NCBI GenBank assembly: GCA_020059785.1 | Contig: JAGVBL010000088.1 | Location: 1-7,217 of the forward strand | Source: Ignavibacteriales bacterium | GTDB lineage: Bacteria; Bacteroidota; Ignavibacteria; Ignavibacteriales; Melioribacteraceae | DNA length: 7,217 nt | Direction of reading: 5' to 3' | In this document: positions 1 to 7,167 of the stretch, piece by piece | How positions within the stretch are numbered: position 1 is the stretch's first letter | Layout: each line of letters opens with the position of its first letter | Translations under genes and position numbers: made by a program | The notes under the pieces: model-generated | What the model was told of the DNA's origin: nothing | What the model saw: only the letters and a program-made list of their open reading frames with translations | The model's database searches: none

Positions 1-553
1 AAATCATGATTTCCTCTTTTGTAATTTCTACATTTATTAAGAATTTATAATCAATATATCCTTTTAGAGCTTCAATCAAAAAATTGTTCGAATCGAAAAT
101 GTTCAACAAATCTTCCCATAGAATAAAATTAATTGTAATATGATTCATTAAAGACATTTTCGTAAGTTCAGCGTCATAGAAAGACTTTCTACTTTTTAGG
201 GTCAATAGAAATATTTTCTTGATACTTTGTTTTTTAAATTGTTTATCAAGCAAAGCTTGATATCTACTTAATTGATCACCCTTACTAAATGATGCGAAAA
301 ATTTATTCTCAATTATATAAACTTCTTTTTCATTATATATGATTAAATCCGGTACACCCTCAGTATATTTACTTTGTGATTCAATTTCATAACCATAATC
401 TAAAGTCGTTTTATTCTCAGAATTGTTAAATAAATAATTATAGAATAATCTTTGATAAACAGAATAACCATTATTCTTTAAGATTATCTTTAGTACTTCC
501 GTAGTAAGATCTTCGGAACTTGAACCATCAATATTAATTAATAGATCTTTCAA
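1..553 (-). CDS. PD-(D/E)XK family nuclease, 3' end outside the window
   Basis: The first 184 codons of a gene that runs off the left edge. The motifs fit a PD-(D/E)XK nuclease-like fold: E19 in an N-terminal helix (EDLTTEVLKIIL), D69 in GVPDLII, E82-N-K84 in YIIENKF, and Q94 in DQLSRY. This E...PD...ExK...Q pattern resembles the PDDEXK_4-type families found among defence genes; the substrate cannot be read from the sequence. The start is well constrained. An in-frame stop lies at 568-566, no ATG occurs before codon 133, and the TTG at 553 is preceded by GAGGGG at an 8-base spacing. The TTG shares bases with the hsdS stop (TTGA), so translation is probably coupled to hsdS. By hand count the first 180 bases are about 24% GC, far below hsdR, which suggests separate acquisition. 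The fold and start are well supported; a role in defence is inferred from context. Confidence 0.8.
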   Translation of the reverse strand, partial: MKDLLINIDGSSSEDLTTEVLKIILKNNGYSVYQRLFYNYLFNNSENKTTLDYGYEIESQSKYTEGVPDLIIYNEKEVYIIENKFFASFSKGDQLSRYQALLDKQFKKQSIKKIFLLTLKSRKSFYDAELTKMSLMNHITINFILWEDLLNIFDSNNFLIEALKGYIDYKFLINVEITKEEIMI

Positions 554-1719
554 ACTAACTTCCCCTCAAAAGCACGTTTAAGTATGCTCTGTTTTAATTG
601 TTCGGCTTTCTCTAAGCTCTGGTCTATAGTCTGCTCTAATTTATCAGCAACAGAAAACCGCCGCTCGATTTCGGAAACAATTTTGTTTTGATCAATCAGA
701 GGAGGTAGCAAAATTTCATAAGGATAAATTTTCGCTCCAGAAATTACGGGTTGTGCTGTGCTAACTGATAACTTGTTCAGATTATGGTAAGAAAGACAAT
801 AATAGAAAAAATCAATACTCACTTCAATTTTGAAATCAACGACTAAAGCATTATCAGTCACCCAACTTTTAGGTTTTGTTATATGAGCAACACCACACTT
901 TGCACCAACTCTCCCTAAAATTAATTTTGATTCTTCAAATAAATATTTTGAATAATATCCATTAATTCCATTACCTCCATATACTGAGTATTTACCGCTT
1001 TCGTCCATGTCTTTAGATGTAAGTCCTTTGCCACTTCTAACTTTTAACACTTCTCCCAGCTTCACACATTTCCAACCTTTTGGTAAAATGTCTGAGCCAC
1101 GATTTTGCGGATTAGATGATTTATTGGATTCTTTAATCCTGTTAATCTGTAAATCCTTTGAATCCTGGTGCAGACGGCCACTGAACGCATAGGCAAGCAC
1201 GCTTTGTCTGTATGTTTTAATTTGTTCTTTTGCTTTGCGGAGGTTTGCTATTCCGTTATCTAACTCGCTGAAGAGTTCTTCTATTTTTGCTACGATTTTG
1301 TGTTGCTCGGGAAATAGTGGATAAGAAATATCATATGTAAGAAAATTATTTATCCTAATATAATTCGTTGCGGATCCATATTGCTTATCTTCATTTCTCT
1401 TACGCCAATGCAATAGCATATGATAATAGAGAAATTTTGGTAGTATTTTAATTTTTTGAAGCACATATGTCCTTTGGTATGCTTCAAATTCACCTTTGTA
1501 ATAAAAGACTTTTCCAACATTTGCACCATTACCAGGAAGTATCAAGTATTCACCACTAAATGATTTAGTATCACACCATAGATAATCATATGCGCATGTG
1601 TAGAAACGATAGTCACCTTTCTCTTTAGCATGGTTTGCGTCCTTCTTGCCCGTTTTTATTTCACATATATCCCCAAGTTTAACCCATGACCAGTCGGGAG
1701 GAAGGTTTTTAGTTTGCAT
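550..1719 (-). CDS. hsdS: Type I restriction-modification specificity subunit HsdS
   Basis: This 389-residue protein recognises the bipartite DNA target of a type I enzyme and bridges the HsdM and HsdR subunits. Two target-recognition domains are visible, at about residues 6-135 (opening LPPDWSWVKLGD) and 212-338 (opening LPKGWKCVKLGE). Each is followed by a conserved helical spacer, with EQHKIVAKIEELFSELD near 138-154 matching DQNKIVSEIERRFSVAD near 343-359. Each half ends alike: QSVLAYAFSGRL and QSILKRAFEGKL. The length is normal for a two-domain HsdS. The frame is open to an ATG at 1812, but the extra 31 hydrophobic residues lie inside the PIN gene and are unlike an HsdS N-terminus, so MQTKNLPP at 1719 is chosen. 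This overlaps the PIN gene by 11 bases. The linker at about 184-210 is encoded by a 9-bp periodic repeat. The family call is firm; the DNA target cannot be read. Confidence 0.93.
   Translation of the reverse strand: MQTKNLPPDWSWVKLGDICEIKTGKKDANHAKEKGDYRFYTCAYDYLWCDTKSFSGEYLILPGNGANVGKVFYYKGEFEAYQRTYVLQKIKILPKFLYYHMLLHWRKRNEDKQYGSATNYIRINNFLTYDISYPLFPEQHKIVAKIEELFSELDNGIANLRKAKEQIKTYRQSVLAYAFSGRLHQDSKDLQINRIKESNKSSNPQNRGSDILPKGWKCVKLGEVLKVRSGKGLTSKDMDESGKYSVYGGNGINGYYSKYLFEESKLILGRVGAKCGVAHITKPKSWVTDNALVVDFKIEVSIDFFYYCLSYHNLNKLSVSTAQPVISGAKIYPYEILLPPLIDQNKIVSEIERRFSVADKLEQTIDQSLEKAEQLKQSILKRAFEGKLV
560..567 (-). promoter_or_regulatory. Ribosome binding site deciding the TTG start of the coupled nuclease
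   Basis: GAGGGG on the minus strand, inside the last codons of hsdS, stands eight bases before the TTG at 553. With a stop codon in the nuclease frame at 568-566 and no ATG for over 130 codons, it fixes the non-ATG start. Confidence 0.75.
1109..1166. repeat. 9-bp periodic GATT/AATC repeat inside the hsdS linker
   Basis: On the plus strand GATT cores begin at 1110, 1118 and 1127, then AATC cores at 1135, 1144, 1152 and 1161, so the units recur every 8-9 bases and flip orientation at a GGATT-CTTT-AATCC palindrome (1126-1139). It encodes the polar linker between the two HsdS recognition domains (about residues 184-204). A related repeat lies at 7188-7213. Confidence 0.65.
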
Positions 1720-2185
1720 CGCTTTCTTTGAGACTTTGATCAATATAAATAAAATCAAAGAATACTTTATCAAGATGTTCAAAATGTTTGTCAGTTGAAA
1801 TAAGAGTAGCATTTAACACATAAGCAGTAGCTGCAATCCAAACATCATTATCTTCTATCTTTCGTGAGGACATATTTTTTGGAAGTTTTTTAGTTTGATG
1901 CTTTCCTTCATTAAAAGAATCAATTTCAGCAAATGCATTTATTAATGCATAAGAATCAATTTTAACATGAGGTATTTTATTGAGAAGGTCATTCATCGTA
2001 TCAATTTTGGGTTTTCCCCAACCTAATTTATTTGCAAGGGAGTAAATCTCGGCATGAGATACAATAGAAATCAAAGAAATATTATCTGGATTGAACAATT
2101 CAAATTTTTTTTCAACATATGAAGCGAATCCCGCTCCTCTTATGTATCCAAGAAGTATATTTGTATCAAGAATAAAAGTTTTCAT
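1709..2185 (-). CDS. PIN-domain ribonuclease, VapC-like
   Basis: A 158-residue protein with the full set of PIN acidic residues: D7 in FILDTN, E46 in SHAEIYSL, D114 in EDNDVWIAATA and D132 in STDKHF. These normally hold metal ions for single-strand RNA cleavage, so the enzyme looks catalytically intact. Most proteins of this size and pattern are VapC toxins that cut tRNA or rRNA and are held in check by a protein made from the preceding gene. The start codon shares one base with the stop of the upstream gene (TAATG), with no clear ribosome binding site, which points to coupled translation. The 3' end overlaps hsdS. Its position inside a type I hsd locus suggests a guard or abortive-infection role, but that is inference. 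A housekeeping RNase function is less likely. Confidence 0.85.
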   Translation of the reverse strand: MKTFILDTNILLGYIRGAGFASYVEKKFELFNPDNISLISIVSHAEIYSLANKLGWGKPKIDTMNDLLNKIPHVKIDSYALINAFAEIDSFNEGKHQTKKLPKNMSSRKIEDNDVWIAATAYVLNATLISTDKHFEHLDKVFFDFIYIDQSLKESDAN

Positions 2186-3126
2186 TAATCGAGTTGCGAA
2201 AGAATTTCTTCTATTGATTCATTTCCAGGCCATTTATTCCATACGTCTTGCAGAGGAGAATGACGTTGAAATTTTTGTTTTATTTCTTCAATAAACAATC
2301 TAGAATTAGGTTCTGCTAAATAAGTATTAAAAAGTTCCTCTTTTTCTTCAAACCTTTTAATCAAACCTGTTCTTATGTATCTAATTTTACCATTAGGTTT
2401 AAAATCAGCCAAACCTCTAAGTGTAACTCTGCTACCCCAATATTTTCTCATTTCTTCAGGATCCAGTACGCTTTTATCAAAATCGCCTTGAATCTTTTCG
2501 CCATTTTCTAAATTTAATGTAAAGCGACTTGTTAAATGTTCTATTATGTTAAATAAACCACTCAACATAACTACTTTAGGTTCGGGTGTAGCAATAGTAA
2601 GTTTTTCAACTTTCGAAAGTTGTTTAACACTAAGTCCAACTTTAGAAATAATTTTATCAGTTCTAGAATTTAATTCAATCGATTCAGCATGTCTATCTAT
2701 AAATTTTTTAAATGTAATAAATGAATTCAACAATCCTCTGTCTAAAAGTTCACTTTCATATTTTTCATTTATTGCATCTTTATATGATCTACCCCAAACT
2801 GTCAATGCAGTATCTTTTGGGTTAGGAATAATGTTCCATAAATCAAGTTGTGCAATTTTTTCTTGTGCAGTATTAACTAATTGTGGGGCTTCAATTTCTA
2901 AAATTGTTGAACCTTCTTTTATTCCTGTTACATTAAAATTCAGAGATTCTCGTAACCAAGTAGGAATTTGTCCTTTCCTGGTACTTGTTCCTTCAACAAT
3001 TAAGCGCAATGCTTTTTCAGAACTTTCGATCAAAATTTCTGAAAGTTCTTTCAATGCGATAAGTGAAATTGTACCCGAAGGAGTTTTGAGACCCTTAATT
3101 TTCAATTGATATTTAGTTGTTTTCAT
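2185..3126 (-). CDS. Uncharacterised protein paired with the PIN RNase (possible antitoxin or partner)
   Basis: About 313 residues; I do not recognise a named family. The protein is soluble, with no signal peptide or membrane segment visible. Residue numbers here count from the upstream ATG at 3159. The N-terminal part (LKIKGLKTPSGTISL near 19-33, then GIKEGSTILEIEAP near 79-92) looks like a compact alpha/beta domain. The part near 213-266 (TLNLENGEKIQGDFD, then WGSRVTLRGLADFKPNGKIR) reads as a string of beta strands, perhaps a small barrel. The acidic tail LQDVWNKWPGNESIEEILSQLD at 303-324, rich in Trp and Glu, resembles the toxin-binding tails of small antitoxins. An ATG at 3159 adds 11 residues, but it lies only three bases past a good -10 box, so the ATG at 3126 is preferred. 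An AGGGG stands one base before it, too close to be an ideal binding site. Coupling to the PIN gene suggests partnership. Antitoxin function is inferred. Confidence 0.75.
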   Translation of the reverse strand: MKTTKYQLKIKGLKTPSGTISLIALKELSEILIESSEKALRLIVEGTSTRKGQIPTWLRESLNFNVTGIKEGSTILEIEAPQLVNTAQEKIAQLDLWNIIPNPKDTALTVWGRSYKDAINEKYESELLDRGLLNSFITFKKFIDRHAESIELNSRTDKIISKVGLSVKQLSKVEKLTIATPEPKVVMLSGLFNIIEHLTSRFTLNLENGEKIQGDFDKSVLDPEEMRKYWGSRVTLRGLADFKPNGKIRYIRTGLIKRFEEKEELFNTYLAEPNSRLFIEEIKQKFQRHSPLQDVWNKWPGNESIEEILSQLD

Positions 3127-3162
3127 GCCCCTGAGCTTATGCTTACTTAAGGTTTGCATGTA

Positions 3163-3191
3163 AATATAACAATAAAGTTAATTACTGTTAA
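3163..3191 (-). promoter_or_regulatory. Predicted promoter for the orf313-PIN cassette
   Basis: On the minus strand TTAACA (3191-3186) and TATATT (3168-3163) are separated by exactly 17 bases, each one mismatch from the sigma70 consensus. Initiation would fall near 3156, giving a leader of about 30 bases to the ATG at 3126 and leaving the ATG at 3159 at or upstream of the transcript start. The promoter would let the PIN cassette and hsdS be expressed apart from hsdR. Bacteroidota often use a different promoter consensus, so this is a moderate call. Confidence 0.45.
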
Positions 3192-3193
3192 CT
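3176..3193. promoter_or_regulatory. Dyad overlapping the -35 box, possible operator
   Basis: AGTTAATTACTGTTAACT has perfect 6-base arms (AGTTAA and TTAACT) around a 6-base centre and covers the predicted -35 element. Toxin-antitoxin operons are commonly repressed through such sites by the antitoxin or the complex. The arms are short and AT-rich, so chance is a real alternative, and no DNA-binding domain was recognised in the 313-residue protein. Confidence 0.3.
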
Positions 3194-3261
3194 ATTTTAA
3201 TTGTCTTTCTGGAAATGATTCGAAAATTAAAAACTGATATTTTCGTTTATTTTCACAATTT

Positions 3262-3278
3262 TTTCCGCTTTTCGGAAA
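3262..3278. repeat. Short inverted repeat just after the hsdR stop
   Basis: TTTCCG (3262-3267) and CGGAAA (3273-3278) form a 6-bp stem with a 5-base loop, beginning four bases past the hsdR stop codon. In the direction of hsdR transcription it is followed by A residues rather than a T run, so it does not qualify as an intrinsic terminator. It may protect the hsdR mRNA end or be chance. Confidence 0.4.
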
Positions 3279-3282
3279 CATA

Positions 3283-6048
3283 TCAAACAACCAATTCCTG
3301 ATTTAGCTCAATAATAATTTTTTCCGTTTCTTCTCCAAAAAGTTTCCAGAATTTTCCAAGTCCGCCGTTATCAATAAATGGTGTGTATTCAAAATCATCT
3401 TTATCAATTCTAACAGAAGTTATAATATGGTCGCGTATCATTCGTAACCAATTAAGTTGTGCATCAGTAAAAATTTTACCAACGGCTTGTCGGCGGAAGA
3501 TCCAGTTCTTAAAGTTTAGGCTAACAATTTCGCTGTAAGGCTTAAGTTCTTTATCAATACCAATTTCGTAACGGATAAGAGAAATGATATCAGTTAAAAC
3601 TCTTGCGGCGGTTAAGCCGGTAACTTTCTGTGGTTCAAGCCGGTGGTAGGCATTCCAAATTTTTTCTGCAGTAAGTACATAAGGAGGAGAAGCAAGAAGT
3701 TCTTTCAGTTCGCTAATCATTTTCAGTGTTAAATCTTTTCTTCTGTAGGGCTGACTGTAAAGAATTTTAAGTGCAATAATCTCGTTTTTGTTTTCATCGA
3801 GGAACTTGCGGAAGTTGTTAATTATTTCTTCAGCATTCTCTTTTGCAGTTTTATCAAAGCCGGAGAAAGTGACTTTATCAATATTAACAGTATCAATAAT
3901 CTGATAAATTTTTTGTCGCACAGTTTCAACAAAATTGCGTAGTTCCGGGTTATCGAAAGGTTTAATAACAGTTTGGATAACCGGCTGCATTACAGATTCA
4001 ATCTGTTTTTCCGTTGGCTCTGCACCGTCATCAAGATTTAATTTTTGTTTTACTATCTGGTATTGGAAATCTGGGTCATAAAGATTTGCAAGTTCAACGG
4101 CAACTTGAGTAATTGACCTTTCATTTGCTAACTCTTTGAATTTTTCTCTATCGGTTTCTGAAATCTGTTTATCAATTTTAGTTAACCGCGAGGCAAGAGC
4201 AGAAACATTATCTTCATCCGGCTGAAGAATAACCATCTTCATCAAATCTTTCAAAGGAACAGACGGTTTTCTATCAACAACCGGGTAATCAACCTTAACA
4301 GATTTGAAAACTCCAACAGCATCAATAATGTAAAACCGTTCCTTATTCAGTTTAGCGCCGGGAGTAACTTTAATAAGCTCATCTTTACTGAATGAGCGCG
4401 TTCCTCTTCCAATCATCTGCTGAAAATAATTTCTTGAACGGACGTCGCGCATAAAAATTAATACTTCAATCGGTTTTACATCAGTTCCTGTAGCAATCAT
4501 ATCAACAGTAACAGCAATACGTGGATAGTAAGCGGTTCTAAACTGTTGAAGAATTGATTCCGGGTCTTCGTTCTTAACATTATAGGTTATCTTTTTACAG
4601 AAGTCGTTCCCTTCTCCAAACTCTTCGCGCACAATATGAACAATATCTTCTGCATGACTATCAGTTTTTGCAAAGATTAAGGTTTTGGGGACTTCATTTT
4701 CGTTTTTGTCTCTTTCGGAAAAGAATTCTTCCTTCAATACTCTTTTGTATTCACGTATAATATTTCTTATCTGGCTTGGGTTTACTGCATCCTTATCAAG
4801 TTGGGTTGGCTCGTATTTAATCTCATCTTCAAGCTGGCGCCATTCTTTTTTTCTCGTCATTTTGTTGCGCAGATCAACATACTGTTTTGCTTTAATCTGC
4901 GCCCCGTGCTGTGTTATTTCCGTCTCGATTGTGTAAACATCATAACCAACGTTTACTTTATCTGCTATAGATTGTTTAAGAGTATATTCGCTTACAATAT
5001 TTTCGTTAAAGAATCCAAATGTTCGGTTGTCCGGTGTAGCAGTAAGTCCAATCATAAAGGCATCGAAGTAATCGAGTACTTGTTTCCATAAATTGTATAT
5101 TGAGCGATGGCATTCGTCTATGATAATGAAATCAAATGTTTCAATTGAGAAGTTAGGATTGTAAACCACATCGACCGGTTTATCAATTACTTTTGTTTCG
5201 TAAGGAGATTCATCTTCGAGCGACTCGTCAAGCTCCTTCCCTTTTAGAATTGAATACATTCTTTGAATTGTACTAATACATACATGTGCAGATGGATCGA
5301 TAAAATTTGAGCTTAATCTTTGAACGTTATAAAGCTCTGTGAAAAGCCGTTTATCGTCATTTGGTTTATATGCCTGGAATTCCTGTTCAGCTTGCTTACC
5401 AAGATTTCTTGTATCAACCAAAAATAGAATTCTTTTAGCCCCGGCAAATTTTAATAAACGATAAACGGAAGTAATGGCAGTAAATGTTTTACCGGCACCG
5501 GTTGCCATTTGTATAAGTGCACGGGGACGATTTTCAGCAAATGATTTTTCTAAATTTTTTATTGCTTTAATCTGGCAGTCGCGTAATTTATCTTTGTTAA
5601 GTTCAGGAAAAGATAGTAGCCGTTTTCTGAGTGTATCTTCTTGTTTGAATAGCTCATTTAATGTTTCCGGTTTATGAAAGGAGAATAATTCTCTTTGTCG
5701 GGGGAGCGGATCTCTCGAATCCGTAAAGAATGTTTCTGAACCTGTAGATTCATACTGAAAAGGAAGGTCACTTATTTTTTTAATGAATTTCAATTTATCT
5801 GAAGCATATCTTACAGTTTGCTCATGAACTCCGCTTAACGTATCACCTGTTTTTTTTGCTTCAATAACCCCAAGTGGAGTTCTATCAACAAACAGAATAT
5901 AATCGGCAGAACCTGATTCAGTGGGATATTCTCTTACAGCAATTCCATGACCAGCAGAAGGATTAAAGTTATTAAAGTCCTGCAAAATCCAACCGGATTG
6001 CTGCAGTTTTTGATCAATAATAATCCGCGCTTTTTGTTCGGGATTCAT
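3283..6048 (-). CDS. hsdR: Type I restriction endonuclease subunit HsdR
   Basis: This 921-residue protein is the ATP-driven translocase and DNA-cleaving subunit of a type I restriction enzyme. The N-terminal nuclease has D49 (SADYILF) and E63-A-K65 (GVIEAKK). The superfamily 2 helicase core follows: Walker A ATGAGKT at 182-188, DECH at 311-314, GLTATP at 334-339, ATGTDVK near 519-525 and QQMIGRGTR at 543-551. The C-terminus, about 850-905 (FRRQAVGKIFTDAQLNWLR, then DNGGLGKFWKLFGE), matches the EcoEI-type HsdR C-terminal domain that contacts the rest of the complex. All key residues are present and the length is normal, so it looks intact. The start is MNPEQKARI, with a weak GGA before it. A two-codon frame (ATG GAT TAA) ends on the start codon. 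The gap from the upstream gene is 57 bases. HsdS lies downstream beyond the PIN cassette; HsdM is not in the window. Confidence 0.96.
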   Translation of the reverse strand: MNPEQKARIIIDQKLQQSGWILQDFNNFNPSAGHGIAVREYPTESGSADYILFVDRTPLGVIEAKKTGDTLSGVHEQTVRYASDKLKFIKKISDLPFQYESTGSETFFTDSRDPLPRQRELFSFHKPETLNELFKQEDTLRKRLLSFPELNKDKLRDCQIKAIKNLEKSFAENRPRALIQMATGAGKTFTAITSVYRLLKFAGAKRILFLVDTRNLGKQAEQEFQAYKPNDDKRLFTELYNVQRLSSNFIDPSAHVCISTIQRMYSILKGKELDESLEDESPYETKVIDKPVDVVYNPNFSIETFDFIIIDECHRSIYNLWKQVLDYFDAFMIGLTATPDNRTFGFFNENIVSEYTLKQSIADKVNVGYDVYTIETEITQHGAQIKAKQYVDLRNKMTRKKEWRQLEDEIKYEPTQLDKDAVNPSQIRNIIREYKRVLKEEFFSERDKNENEVPKTLIFAKTDSHAEDIVHIVREEFGEGNDFCKKITYNVKNEDPESILQQFRTAYYPRIAVTVDMIATGTDVKPIEVLIFMRDVRSRNYFQQMIGRGTRSFSKDELIKVTPGAKLNKERFYIIDAVGVFKSVKVDYPVVDRKPSVPLKDLMKMVILQPDEDNVSALASRLTKIDKQISETDREKFKELANERSITQVAVELANLYDPDFQYQIVKQKLNLDDGAEPTEKQIESVMQPVIQTVIKPFDNPELRNFVETVRQKIYQIIDTVNIDKVTFSGFDKTAKENAEEIINNFRKFLDENKNEIIALKILYSQPYRRKDLTLKMISELKELLASPPYVLTAEKIWNAYHRLEPQKVTGLTAARVLTDIISLIRYEIGIDKELKPYSEIVSLNFKNWIFRRQAVGKIFTDAQLNWLRMIRDHIITSVRIDKDDFEYTPFIDNGGLGKFWKLFGEETEKIIIELNQELVV

Positions 6049-6105
6049 TAATCCATAAGAAAAAGTTTTAGATTAATTACAATTTACTACTTTTATAAAT
6101 ACAAA
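6049..6105 (-). other. Intergenic spacer upstream of hsdR
   Basis: A 57-base AT-rich gap between the oxidoreductase and hsdR. A TATAAT lies on the minus strand across the end of the upstream gene, but the base run 17 positions before it is not a -35 match. No hairpin followed by a T run is visible, so read-through from the oxidoreductase gene into hsdR cannot be excluded. Confidence 0.3.
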
Positions 6106-7161
6106 TTATATTTTTTCTATTACGAAGAAGTTTAAAAAATCACTTCCGAATGCAAGTGATGGTGTATACGTCCCCGGTTTTAATTCATTCTTCATAATTC
6201 TCAATGCAGATTCTGCTGCACCTTTAGCTGTAAGATTATAACCCTCCATAACACGGTAAATCTGCTCTATGCGTTCCCCTTTTTCATTTTCAACCATTCC
6301 CCAGATATAAGTCTCTGTTGAATCACGCATTATTTTATCAGGACCGGTAAAATTTTTACTTACATAATTTGTAGATAATCTCTTAATGAAAGGGATATTA
6401 AACAAGTTAAGTAATAATAAAGCTAACCGTCTGGAAGCAAATAGAATTTTATTTATCCCCATATAAACTTCAATGTTGGGAATTCCGGTAGAGATAAAGG
6501 ATGTAAATACATCTCCCCATGGAATTGAAACAGCATACATAGAAAAATTTCTATGCTTAACTTTAATACTAAATTCACCTAAAGGGGAATCAATCACCTT
6601 TCCGTTTTTTCTAATTTTACCTTTGCCGCTAATAAACTCAAGCGATGTAAGCATAGTGCCGCGTGAAATTCCACCTTTTCTATTTACAAACCCGAGTTTT
6701 AGATTAAGAGCATCGGGCATCTGTTCGCTAAGTCTTTTTGCTAAACAATCAGTTGGTATTACATCAAATCCCGCTCCGGGTAAAATAACAATTCCACTCT
6801 CTTTAGCTCTATTGTTACACCCAAAAGCATAAGCAAACACCGGAATTTCACCGGTTATATCAAGATAATTTGTTTTAGTGGATAGACAATAATCAATCAT
6901 ATCTTTGGCGGTATACTTAAAAGGACCGGCGCAATTTAACAATGTATGAATATCCTCAAGAGAATTTTTCGATTCATTATCATAATTAAGATCGAACACC
7001 CTGTAATCGCATGAATATTTTGTAGCAACATTTTTAATTGCTTCAAAATTTCTACCGGCTAGAATTGGTTTGATACCACGCTCAATTAATTCGTCAATAA
7101 TCAGTTGAGCAGAATAACCGTTAGCTCCGTAAACCATTAATTTGTTTTTTATTCCGGGCAT
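6106..7161 (-). CDS. Saccharopine dehydrogenase-like NAD(P)-binding oxidoreductase
   Basis: A complete 351-residue protein with an N-terminal Rossmann fold: MVYGANGYSAQL at 9-20 is the dinucleotide-binding glycine loop and LAGR at 34-37 ends the second strand. NCAGPF at 76-81, YLDITGE at 99-105 and PGAGFDVIPTDCLA at 128-141 are typical of the saccharopine dehydrogenase-like / trans-acting enoyl reductase group rather than true lysine-pathway enzymes. A hydrophobic stretch near 239-259 (ILFASRRLALLLLNLFNIPF) may lie against a membrane. Members of this group act on lipids or polyketide-derived substrates; the substrate here is unknown. The ATG at 7161 is supported by AAGGA (7172-7168) six bases upstream. 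An internal Met at residue 9 is a weaker alternative. The gene has no evident link to restriction and probably marks the edge of the defence region. Confidence 0.88.
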   Translation of the reverse strand: MPGIKNKLMVYGANGYSAQLIIDELIERGIKPILAGRNFEAIKNVATKYSCDYRVFDLNYDNESKNSLEDIHTLLNCAGPFKYTAKDMIDYCLSTKTNYLDITGEIPVFAYAFGCNNRAKESGIVILPGAGFDVIPTDCLAKRLSEQMPDALNLKLGFVNRKGGISRGTMLTSLEFISGKGKIRKNGKVIDSPLGEFSIKVKHRNFSMYAVSIPWGDVFTSFISTGIPNIEVYMGINKILFASRRLALLLLNLFNIPFIKRLSTNYVSKNFTGPDKIMRDSTETYIWGMVENEKGERIEQIYRVMEGYNLTAKGAAESALRIMKNELKPGTYTPSLAFGSDFLNFFVIEKI

Positions 7162-7167
7162 ATAAAA

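Noticed and set aside
1109..1166. CRISPR array
   Set aside because: The periodic units are about 9 bases with no unique spacers, unlike CRISPR repeats of 24-37 bases.
1720..1812. N-terminal extension of HsdS by 31 hydrophobic residues from an ATG at 1812
   Set aside because: It lies wholly inside the PIN coding region, and family members begin close to the first recognition domain. The open frame is a by-product of AT-rich sequence.
1700..1897. A 17-base near-repeat (16 of 17 identical) at 1700-1716 and 1881-1897, encoding QTKNLP in HsdS and QTKKLP in the PIN protein
   Set aside because: It is short, low-complexity and A-rich, with no extended homology on either side. Coincidence is the simplest reading.
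2546..3109. Open frame of 187 codons on the plus strand
   Set aside because: It is antisense to the 313-residue gene, has no start signal and a composition typical of a reverse-strand shadow.
3262..3278. Intrinsic terminator after hsdR
   Set aside because: The stem is only 6 bp and is followed by A residues in the transcript direction, not a U run.
6473..6832. Open frame of 119 codons on the plus strand
   Set aside because: It is antisense to the well-supported oxidoreductase and shows no recognisable domain.
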